A DNA stretch of 10,004 nt from Bacteroidota bacterium (lineage in GTDB: Bacteria; Bacteroidota; Bacteroidia; Chitinophagales; Chitinophagaceae): NCBI GenBank assembly GCA_029778965.1, contig JAKPBL010000241.1, positions 1 to 10,004 of the forward strand. The letters are read 5' to 3'. Below the pieces are notes generated by a model. It searched no databases. It was given only the letters and a program-made list of their open reading frames with translations, and was not told where the DNA came from. Below, in pieces: positions 1-6,416 of the stretch; the first letter of the stretch is position 1, and every line of letters starts with the position of its first letter. The position numbers were made by a program, and so were the translations under genes.

Positions 1-56
1 CTATGCGCTTTCTTTTCGGGTATTTTTCCTTATTTGAAATTTGTAAGCTGTTTTCT

Positions 57-2516
57 ATGTTTAGAAATTATTTAAAAACCGCTATTAGAAGTTTACGCCG
101 CAACAGGGGTTATACGATAATTAATATCAGTGGATTGGCTGTGGGTATAGCGGTGTGTATGTTGATTTTTGTCGTTATACAATTTCAAACCAGCTTCGAT
201 AACTTTCATTTCAAAAAAGATCGCATTTATCGGGTGTTAACCGAGCGATATAATGCGGACGATGGGAGTATATTTTATGACAGAAGTATTCCGTTTCCAA
301 TGCCTGGGGGGTTAAAACTGGCTTTTCCGCAGTTGGAGCAGGTAACCCCGGTGTATGCAAGTCATAATGATGAATTGCAGGTGCTGGATATCGACGGAAC
401 GCCGGTAAAGAAGTTTAAAGAAAAAGACGGCGTGTTTTATACTGATCCGGCTTTTTTCGAAATATTTGATTTTCCATTGTTGGCCGGCTCTTATGAATCG
501 CTGAAAGAACCCGGCAATGTATTGCTTACAAAAGAAACAGCCGGGAGATATTTTGGCGACTGGAGGGCTGCTATAGGGCGAACAGTTAAAATTACAGGCT
601 ATTATGGCATCGGTGCCGGGTTGTTTCAGTATCCGCCGGTGGCATTAAAAGTTTCGGGTATATTGGCTGCCATACCGGCGAATACCGACTTTCAATTGAA
701 ATTGGTGGTCTCTTATGGAACAGATTTTACAGGCGATAAAATGTATGGATTTCAGCAGCCGGATTGGAATGGAACAGCCCCTGATTTCGGGAGCTACGTG
801 CTGCTTCCACCAAATATGCCTGTTGAAAAGTTTAATCAGCAGCTTAAAGCATACTCAAGAAAGGTATTACCGGCAGGTAATAGGAATAGCCATGTTTTAC
901 AGTCATTAAGTGCAGTACACTATGATAAAGCGGTGGGGAACTTCAGTAACAAAACTGTCAGCCGGCAACTGATAAACGCGTTATGGTTGATTGCGGCATT
1001 CATTGTGTTGATAGCCTGTGTGAATTTTATCAATCTTTTTACCGCGCAGGCCGTTGCGCGTTCAAAGGAGGTCGGCTTGCGGAAAGTTTTGGGAGGTACC
1101 AGGTCGCAGTTGCTCACCCAGTTTATTTGCGAGACATTTCTGATTGTGGCAGGAGCTGCCGTACTGGCAAGTATTATGGCCGCTATTGCGCTCCCCTGGA
1201 TAAATCAATGGCTGGAATTTTCGCTGTCTTTTGATGTTTTTAACAATCGGGTACTTGTTTTGTTTCTTATAGCTATTATGGTTTTGGTGACGGCCCTTGC
1301 CGGCTTTTACCCTTCTATTGTTTTGTCGGGGTTTAACCCGGTTGATGCTTTAAAAAGTAAGTTCACCGTAAATGCTCACAAAGGGATTTCTTTGAGAAGG
1401 GCATTGGTGGTGTTTCAGTTTGTTGTCGCACAGGCGCTTATCATAGGCACATTTATTATTGTTAAGCAAACGAACTATTTTATGAGTCGGCCGCCGGGCT
1501 TTGATAAAGACGCCGTTGTAAATGTCCCTTTTCGGCCCGACAAAAAAGATTTCGATCTGGAGGATTACTTAAGTCAGCAATTATTGGCCCATGGTGTGAC
1601 GGCCGTGAGCTTCAATTCCGGTTCCCCTATGGAAGATGATAACAACCTGTTTACCACGTTCAAATTCGATCATTCCATGCAAGACGCGGGTTTTCAGACG
1701 ATCAGCAGGTTTGTAGATGATGCTTATGTACCTGTTTATAAATTACAACTGATTGCGGGTAGGAATTTGAAGCCGTCGGGGCCTACAACTGAATTTTTGG
1801 TAAATGAATCGTTTGTAAAAAAACTGGGACTAAAAAACCCGGCCGATATACTCAACAAAGAGATAAGTATAATGGGTGGGGCAATTAAATGCCCTGTGGT
1901 TGGTGTATTGAAGGATTTTAATGACAGGTCGTTGCGTCACGGTATTTCTCCATTGCTGGTTACCACAAATGCTACCATGTATCGGCAGGCTTCCATCAAA
2001 ATTTCAACTGCCGATATTAGCGCTACGATGCAAGCTATAAAAAAGATATGGGAGCAGACTTTTCCGGATTATGTGTACGAATATCAGTTTCTGGACGATA
2101 AGATAGCGGGTTTTTATAAGCAGGAGAGCCAGCTTTCGCAACTCTATAAAATTTCGGCATCCATTGCTATCTTCTTGAGCTGTTTGGGGTTGTATGGCTT
2201 AGCGTCTTTTATGGCGGTACAGCGAATAAAGGAAGTAGGTATTCGCAAGGTGCTGGGTGCCACCGGCTGGAACATTATTTATTTGTTTTCAAAAGAATTT
2301 GTGTTGCTTGTGGCCGTTGCTTTTTTTATCGCCACACCCCTTTCATGGTATTATATGCAACATTGGTTGCAAGATTACTCATATCGTATTTCCTTAGACT
2401 GGTGGCTGTTTGCTGCTGTTGCATTATTGGTTATTGTTATTGCGTTATTCACAGTGAGTTTTCAGGCAGTAAAAGCAGCGCTTGCCAATCCGGCAGATAG
2501 TTTGAGATCGGAGTGA
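57..2516 (+). CDS. MacB/FtsX-type ABC transporter permease, two FtsX domains
   Basis: This is an inner-membrane permease of the MacB/FtsX (ABC3) superfamily, 819 residues from the chosen start. These proteins work with a separate LolD/MacB-like ATPase, not seen here, in export, lipoprotein handling or efflux; the substrate cannot be read from sequence. Visible order: a first transmembrane segment near residues 20-42, an extracytoplasmic MacB_PCD-like region to about 300, membrane segments near 305-328, 358-385 and 405-430, another near 446-472, a second extracytoplasmic region to about 690, then three C-terminal segments (about 700-720, 745-770, 783-805). The diagnostic FtsX motif occurs twice, EVGLRKVLGGT at about 338 and EVGIRKVLGAT at about 726, so the duplicated architecture is intact. 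The frame is open to an ATG at position 3, but the ATG at 57 gives MFRNYLKTAIRS, the usual beginning of Bacteroidota members, so I start there. Neither start has a strong Shine-Dalgarno. Base composition is AT-richer than downstream genes. The family call is firm; the transported molecule is unknown. Confidence 0.93.
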   Translation: MFRNYLKTAIRSLRRNRGYTIINISGLAVGIAVCMLIFVVIQFQTSFDNFHFKKDRIYRVLTERYNADDGSIFYDRSIPFPMPGGLKLAFPQLEQVTPVYASHNDELQVLDIDGTPVKKFKEKDGVFYTDPAFFEIFDFPLLAGSYESLKEPGNVLLTKETAGRYFGDWRAAIGRTVKITGYYGIGAGLFQYPPVALKVSGILAAIPANTDFQLKLVVSYGTDFTGDKMYGFQQPDWNGTAPDFGSYVLLPPNMPVEKFNQQLKAYSRKVLPAGNRNSHVLQSLSAVHYDKAVGNFSNKTVSRQLINALWLIAAFIVLIACVNFINLFTAQAVARSKEVGLRKVLGGTRSQLLTQFICETFLIVAGAAVLASIMAAIALPWINQWLEFSLSFDVFNNRVLVLFLIAIMVLVTALAGFYPSIVLSGFNPVDALKSKFTVNAHKGISLRRALVVFQFVVAQALIIGTFIIVKQTNYFMSRPPGFDKDAVVNVPFRPDKKDFDLEDYLSQQLLAHGVTAVSFNSGSPMEDDNNLFTTFKFDHSMQDAGFQTISRFVDDAYVPVYKLQLIAGRNLKPSGPTTEFLVNESFVKKLGLKNPADILNKEISIMGGAIKCPVVGVLKDFNDRSLRHGISPLLVTTNATMYRQASIKISTADISATMQAIKKIWEQTFPDYVYEYQFLDDKIAGFYKQESQLSQLYKISASIAIFLSCLGLYGLASFMAVQRIKEVGIRKVLGATGWNIIYLFSKEFVLLVAVAFFIATPLSWYYMQHWLQDYSYRISLDWWLFAAVALLVIVIALFTVSFQAVKAALANPADSLRSE

Positions 2517-2580
2517 GTGAGAGTCAGAGCCAAAAGTCAAAAATCAAGAAAGGGTCGTTAATGGGAATAGGCGCCCCGGC

Positions 2581-2660
2581 AATCTTTCACCCGTCGGGTG
2601 CTACCCGTCGGGTGCTACCCGTCGGGTGAAAGATTCATTATTATCAGCGACCCCCTTTTT
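2581..2660. terminator. Possible bidirectional terminator between convergent genes
   Basis: A perfect 13-bp stem (2581-2593 with 2623-2635) encloses a 29-base loop. It lies 64 bases after the stop of the plus-strand permease and 44 bases beyond the stop of the minus-strand dehydrogenase. A C5T5 run follows at 2651-2660 on the plus strand, and A-rich DNA at 2532-2551 gives T-runs for minus-strand transcripts. The spacing between stem and T-run is longer than in a classical intrinsic terminator, so termination is inferred mostly from the convergent position and fold-back potential. Confidence 0.4.
2589..2628. repeat. Three tandem 14-bp units, each a small palindrome
   Basis: The unit ACCCGTCGGGTGCT occurs at 2589-2602 and 2603-2616, and a third copy starts at 2617 with its last two bases diverging, giving about 2.9 perfect copies. 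Each unit contains ACCCG-T-CGGGT, an 11-base palindrome with a single central base, so every unit could form its own small hairpin, or the outer copies could pair as part of the larger stem. Exact tandem identity suggests recent copy-number change by slippage. There are no spacers, so this is not a CRISPR array. Confidence 0.9.
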
Positions 2661-2678
2661 GACTTTTGACTTTGCCAC

Positions 2679-3704
2679 CTACGGCACCAGTACCGCCCTG
2701 CCCTTGATCTTACCCTGCCTTAACCTGTCGTATACCAAATTGGCTTCGGTGAGCGGGTATTTTTCGATCTCGATGTGGATCTTTTTCTGGAGGGCCAGGC
2801 CGACCACTTCCATCAGCTCGGTGCGTGAGCCCCAGTAGGGGTTGCTGATCGATACGCCGAAGGGCAGGCCCATCATGGTATAGTCGTAGCGACCGCCGCC
2901 CAACCCAACGAGCGTAAGATCGCCGTCGAGGCTGACGACTTTGGTGCCCAATGCAATGGTGGAATTAATGCCCACGAAGTCGATCACCACTTTGGCTTTT
3001 TTGATGCCGGTGATCTTCTGTATCTGCTCGGCCGCGTCGGGGTCTTTGGAATTGATGGTATAGCCGGCGCCCAGCTCTTTGGCGAAGGCCAGCTTATCGG
3101 CCGTAACGTCGCAGGCAATGATGGCCGCGCCGGTGGTGGCCCTTAATAGCTGTAGCGCAACATGACCCAGTCCGCCGACGCCAATCACCACTACGTATTC
3201 ATCGGGCATCAGCTTGTGTAGCGACCGCTTGATGGCCGAATAGGGCGTCAGTGCGGCGTCTGTCAGCGGTGCGGCGATCACGGGGTCGAGGTCGTGGATG
3301 GGTACCAGCAGGCGCGATGAAGGCACCAGCATATAATCGGCCATGCCGCCGTTAAACCCCAGTCCGCCGCCGAAATAGGTCTCCGACTGGTGATCGCAAT
3401 AGTTTTCTTTGGATTCCTGGCAGGGCTTGCAATGGCCGCAGCCCCAGGGGCCGTACACCAGTACGGCATCTCCTTTTTTATATCCTTTTACAGCGGGGCC
3501 CATCGCTTCGATCCAGCCCGCATTTTCATGACCAAGGGTAAAACCCGAAACGGGTAATAAGCCGTCGTCTATGATATGAAGATCGGAATGGCAAACACCG
3601 GCGCCACCTATCTTCAGTAAAACCTCGTCGCCTTTAGGAGTGGGAATCTCGGCGTTGTCTACCACACGAACATCTTTCTGTCCGAATAACCGTACTGCTT
3701 TCAT
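2679..3704 (-). CDS. Zinc-dependent secondary alcohol dehydrogenase (MDR family, ADH-A-like)
   Basis: This 341-residue cytoplasmic enzyme of the medium-chain dehydrogenase/reductase superfamily would interconvert alcohols and ketones or aldehydes with a nicotinamide cofactor. The N-terminal GroES-like domain carries catalytic zinc ligands C38 (VCHSD) and H59 (GHENAG), and the structural zinc cysteines C89, C92, C95 and C103. The third catalytic ligand appears to be D149 in PLTDAALTPY, as in Rhodococcus ruber ADH-A, whose sequence it resembles along its length (YGPWGCG, VIGVGGLGH, PYWG). The Rossmann motif GVGGLG lies at 175-180, and D199 at the end of the second beta strand favours NAD over NADP. 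Length is normal and nothing is broken. The ATG at 3702-3704 has no obvious Shine-Dalgarno. It lies 51 bases after the ROK gene on the same strand with no hairpin between, so co-transcription is plausible. The family is secure; the physiological alcohol is not known. Confidence 0.93.
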   Translation of the reverse strand: MKAVRLFGQKDVRVVDNAEIPTPKGDEVLLKIGGAGVCHSDLHIIDDGLLPVSGFTLGHENAGWIEAMGPAVKGYKKGDAVLVYGPWGCGHCKPCQESKENYCDHQSETYFGGGLGFNGGMADYMLVPSSRLLVPIHDLDPVIAAPLTDAALTPYSAIKRSLHKLMPDEYVVVIGVGGLGHVALQLLRATTGAAIIACDVTADKLAFAKELGAGYTINSKDPDAAEQIQKITGIKKAKVVIDFVGINSTIALGTKVVSLDGDLTLVGLGGGRYDYTMMGLPFGVSISNPYWGSRTELMEVVGLALQKKIHIEIEKYPLTEANLVYDRLRQGKIKGRAVLVP

Positions 3705-3755
3705 GGCTGTATGAGTTTGATTTCTGCTACAAGGTACGAAATAAGGTTCGCTTGC

Positions 3756-4991
3756 TCAGGCGGGGGATATCATCCGGTTACGGGCGATCAGTCCCGATCC
3801 GATAATACCGGCTTTTTCACCGAGCTGGGATATGCATAAACGGGAGTCGTTGTTGACCAGGCTCAGTGAATATTTATTAAGGGCGAATTTGGTGGGCAGG
3901 AAAAGATAATCGCCCGTGGCGATCAGTGGTCCGCCCAATACCACCAGTTCGGGGTTCAGCAGGTTGATCAGGATGGCGATGCCGCGCCCCAGCTTGTCGC
4001 CGATCTCGGAAATAAGCTCGATGGTCAGCACGTCTTCCTGCCGGGCGGCTTCGATGATATTTTCGAGCGTGAGCGTATCGGGGTCGCTGTTGTTCCGGGT
4101 AATGCTCGATACCGACCCTTCGGCGATCCGCTCGCGGAAGCGCTGCAGCAGGGTGCGGCCCGAGGCTTCGGTTTCCAGGCAGCCCTTTTTGCCGCAATGG
4201 CAAATGATCTCGTTATTAAACAGGGGTATATGCCCCAGTTCGCCGCTGAAGCCCGATTTGCCGTAATACACTTTGCCGTCGACCAGTATGCCGAGGCCGA
4301 TGCCGTAATCCATATTGATGAACAGCACGTTCTTTTCGTTCTTCACCACGCCTTTGTGGAATTCGCCGTAGGCCATGGCGCGGGAGTCATTTTCCAGGAA
4401 GGTCCTGATCCCGATCCGCCTTTCAATTACCGCCGCCAGCGGCTCTTCGCTGAAATGGAAAAAGCTGTAGCTGTAACCGTTGCTGGAGTGAATGCGACCG
4501 GTAAGGTTGATGCAGATCGATAATATGTTCTTGTTCGCCACCGGTGGCTGGGCGATGAATTGTTGCAGGGCGTCGATCAGGCGGTCGAGACTGGCCACTG
4601 AATTTTCCAAGTGATAGGGGAGATGGAGGTCGGCAAATACCAGGTCTTTCTTGAAATTGATCAGGCCGATGTTGAGGTGATCGTCGCGCACGTCGACTCC
4701 GATAAAAAAGCAGGCGTTGCTGGCCAGGCCGTAGAGGTTGGCGGGCCTGCCGGCAATGGAATCGATCTTGCCGCAATCCTGGATCAGCCCTTCTTCCAGC
4801 AGTTCGGTGACGATGCTGGTAGCCGTCGGTACGCTGAGGTTGAGGCTTTGGGCGATCTCGGGAATGGTGCATTCCCCTTCCTGGTCGAGCAGGTTGATAA
4901 TGCGCCGTTTCCGGTGCTGGTTTTTATAGGCGACGCCGCTTTGCTCGTCGCCGGAAAATAGTTGCTTGAGAGACATCGATTGATCGGGCAT
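3756..4991 (-). CDS. ROK-family transcriptional regulator (NagC/XylR-like)
   Basis: A sugar-responsive DNA-binding regulator. From the upstream GTG at 5009 it has 417 residues; numbering here uses that frame. Residues about 32-95 form a winged helix-turn-helix (TIPEIAQSLNLSVPTATSIV, then the wing AGRPANLY). The ROK domain follows: ENDSRA with putative catalytic Asp208, GELGH with His260, and the ROK zinc motif CHCGKKGCLE at 270-279, whose His/Cys residues bind zinc in NagC and Mlc relatives. The phosphate-binding loop of ROK kinases (DxGGTK-like) reads GVDVRDDHLN at 104-113, so sugar kinase activity is unlikely. I start at the ATG 4989-4991 (MPDQSMSLKQ); GTG at 5007-5009 and ATG at 4974-4976 are alternatives, none with a Shine-Dalgarno. 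It is divergent from the epimerase-SusC-SusD genes, the usual place for a local repressor, and probably binds the intervening AT-rich DNA. The effector, perhaps GlcNAc, ManNAc or a phosphate derivative, is inferred from the neighbouring epimerase only. Confidence 0.92.
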   Translation of the reverse strand: MPDQSMSLKQLFSGDEQSGVAYKNQHRKRRIINLLDQEGECTIPEIAQSLNLSVPTATSIVTELLEEGLIQDCGKIDSIAGRPANLYGLASNACFFIGVDVRDDHLNIGLINFKKDLVFADLHLPYHLENSVASLDRLIDALQQFIAQPPVANKNILSICINLTGRIHSSNGYSYSFFHFSEEPLAAVIERRIGIRTFLENDSRAMAYGEFHKGVVKNEKNVLFINMDYGIGLGILVDGKVYYGKSGFSGELGHIPLFNNEIICHCGKKGCLETEASGRTLLQRFRERIAEGSVSSITRNNSDPDTLTLENIIEAARQEDVLTIELISEIGDKLGRGIAILINLLNPELVVLGGPLIATGDYLFLPTKFALNKYSLSLVNNDSRLCISQLGEKAGIIGSGLIARNRMISPA

Positions 4992-5163
4992 ATCACTGAA
5001 TAAGGCCACGCGGTGACTTGCTTACCGGCTAAAGGCTAAGATAAGGGACTTGATTTAAAAGATATTTTTTAGTTATTCGCCATTAATAATAAAATAATTT
5101 ACAAATTTAATTTATTAAATAAAATATTTTACTAAATTCATCCTATTAAATAAATTTTGATTG
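4992..5163. promoter_or_regulatory. Divergent AT-rich control region between the ROK regulator and epimerase operon
   Basis: This gap is far richer in A and T than the flanking genes, especially 5053-5160. It must hold promoters for both divergent transcripts. I do not see a convincing pair of Bacteroidota -33 TTTG and -7 TAnnTTTG boxes on either strand; TAAATTTTG at 5151-5159 is close to the -7 consensus but lies too near the epimerase start, and TATCTTTT on the minus strand (complement of about 5066-5073) is a weak match for the regulator. Dyads suited to a dimeric regulator are listed separately. No riboswitch or small RNA was recognised. Confidence 0.6.
5108..5154. promoter_or_regulatory. 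Candidate ROK operator pair (TATTAAATAAA repeats)
   Basis: TATTAAATAAA occurs twice, at 5113-5123 and 5144-5154, exactly 31 bases apart, close to three helical turns. The first copy sits inside the perfect odd palindrome TTTATT-A-AATAAA (5111-5123); a longer imperfect dyad pairs 5109-5121 with 5125-5138. The second contains the palindrome TATT-A-AATA (5144-5152). ROK repressors such as NagC and Mlc bind AT-rich dyads and can act from phased sites, so these are reasonable operators for the divergent regulator. In such AT-rich DNA short repeats can arise by chance, so this remains a candidate. Confidence 0.45.
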
Positions 5164-6384
5164 ATGGGATTGACCTCGACCAATACAACTGCTTATACAC
5201 CAGCCCTTTTGGCCGAATTATACCGCAAAGAACTGCTGGAAAACGTGCTGCCGTTCTGGCTGCGCCATAGCCGCGACAACGATCACGGGGGGTATTTCAA
5301 TTGCCTGAACCGCGACGGCAGCGTATTCGATACTGAAAAATTCATGTGGCTCCAGGCCCGGGAGGTGTGGACCTTCGCGACCATGTACGAGGCCGTGTCG
5401 CCCAGGGCCGAATGGCTGGATATGGCCGAACAGGGCGCCGCTTTTATTCTGCAGCACGGCCGCGATGAACAGGGCGACTGGTATTTTTCCCTCAGCCGGG
5501 AAGGCCGCCCGCTCATACAGCCCTATAATATCTTCAGCGACTGCTTTGCCGCCATGGGGCTGGGCGCGCTCGATAAGGTGTCGCCGGGAAAAGGATATGC
5601 CGAAGTGGCCGAAACTACCTTTAATAATATCCTGCGCCGCCGCCACAACCCCAAAGGCATCTATAATAAACAGGTGCCAGGCAGTAACAATACCAAGGGT
5701 TTCGCCCTGCCCATGATCCTTTGCAACCTGGCCCTGGAACTGGAGCATATTCTCGGTAAAGAAAAAGTAGACGCCTTTATTCCCGAAGTGATCCACGAAG
5801 TGATGGATGTATTCTACAAGCAGGAGCTGGGACTGGTGGTAGAGAACCTCCACGTAGACGGCTCGCTGGCAGACAGCTTCGACGGCCGCCTGCTCAACCC
5901 GGGGCATGCCGTGGAAGCCATGTGGTTCATAATGGACCTGGGCGTGCGGCTCAACGACCCTGCCCTGATTCGTAAAGCCGTGGATATTGCCATCCGTGAG
6001 CTGGAATACGGCTGGGACAGCACCTACGGCGGCATCTTTTATTTTCTCGACAGGAAGGGGCTACCCGTTCAGCAACTGGAATGGGACCAGAAGCTCTGGT
6101 GGGTGCACCTCGAAGCCCTGGTGGCGATGGCCAAAGGTTACCAGCTTACAGGCGACCAGCGCTGCTTCGACTGGCTGGTGCGGCTGCACGAATACACCTG
6201 GTCGCATTTCCGTGATGAAGAGTATGGCGAATGGTATGCCTACCTGAACCGGCGCGGTGAAGTGCTGCTGCCGTTGAAAGGCGGAAAATGGAAGTGCTGC
6301 TTCCACGTGCCTCGTGCGCTGCTGAACGGTTGGAAAACCCTGGAAGCAACGGCAAAAAACGGTTTCTATTCCACACCATCATAA
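5164..6384 (+). CDS. N-acylglucosamine 2-epimerase (AGE/RenBP) family enzyme
   Basis: A cytoplasmic epimerase of 406 residues, the usual length for this (alpha/alpha)6-barrel family. Characterised members interconvert N-acetylmannosamine and N-acetylglucosamine, often in sialic acid use; related clades act on mannose/glucose or cellobiose. Key residues are visible: R66 (LQAREVW), H248 (NPGHAVE), E317 (VHLEAL) and H381 (CFHVPR). They keep the same spacing as the active-site set I recall for Anabaena AGE (R57, H239, E308, H372), each offset by nine. The CFHVPR motif matches the AGE clade better than the YHNGR type of cellobiose epimerases, which favours the 2-acetamido sugar reaction, though the substrate is untested. 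No signal peptide is present. The frame has an in-frame TTG at 5161, but the ATG at 5164 is the better start; no Shine-Dalgarno is clear. It is the first gene of the plus-strand operon, with SusC beginning 32 bases after its stop. Confidence 0.92.
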   Translation: MGLTSTNTTAYTPALLAELYRKELLENVLPFWLRHSRDNDHGGYFNCLNRDGSVFDTEKFMWLQAREVWTFATMYEAVSPRAEWLDMAEQGAAFILQHGRDEQGDWYFSLSREGRPLIQPYNIFSDCFAAMGLGALDKVSPGKGYAEVAETTFNNILRRRHNPKGIYNKQVPGSNNTKGFALPMILCNLALELEHILGKEKVDAFIPEVIHEVMDVFYKQELGLVVENLHVDGSLADSFDGRLLNPGHAVEAMWFIMDLGVRLNDPALIRKAVDIAIRELEYGWDSTYGGIFYFLDRKGLPVQQLEWDQKLWWVHLEALVAMAKGYQLTGDQRCFDWLVRLHEYTWSHFRDEEYGEWYAYLNRRGEVLLPLKGGKWKCCFHVPRALLNGWKTLEATAKNGFYSTPS

Positions 6385-6416
6385 GCAACAGACCAAAACA
6401 ACTATTATTTGAGACT

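Larger units (their letters stand above)
2529..2676. repeat. Nested palindromic intergenic element (REP/MITE-like)
   Basis: The gap between two convergent genes is almost filled by a two-layer inverted repeat. Outer arms at 2529-2557 and 2648-2676 are imperfect reverse complements, both carrying AAGTCAAAA-type runs followed by GGGTCG toward the centre; they align with two single-base offsets and a few mismatches. Inner arms AATCTTTCACCCG (2581-2593) and CGGGTGAAAGATT (2623-2635) are a perfect 13-bp match. The core consists of tandem 14-bp units. The right outer arm ends two bases from the stop codon of the minus-strand dehydrogenase. The layout resembles dispersed palindromic elements of bacterial genomes, and AAGTCAAAAGTC-type arms look familiar from Bacteroidota intergenic DNA (an impression, not a search). 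It has no coding capacity. A role as bidirectional terminator or as a non-autonomous mobile repeat is inference. Confidence 0.75.

Noticed and set aside
3..56. Upstream start for the permease at position 3
   Set aside because: The 18 added residues are not part of the usual family N-terminus, which begins MFRNYLK at 57.
2589..2628. Possible minimal CRISPR array
   Set aside because: The units are directly abutting with no spacers, are only 14 bases long, and no cas gene is present.
2626..2838. Short plus-strand open frame of 70 codons beginning in the palindromic element
   Set aside because: It spans the repeat and the antisense of the dehydrogenase 3' end; no start signal or domain supports it.
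5218..5907. Minus-strand open frame of 229 codons inside the epimerase gene
   Set aside because: It is antisense to the epimerase, whose active-site residues are all present; the antisense translation has no family resemblance.
6288..6416. Upstream extension of the SusC frame into the epimerase gene
   Set aside because: The extension would add 43 residues before the signal peptide and overlap the epimerase; ATG at 6417 directly begins a normal signal sequence.
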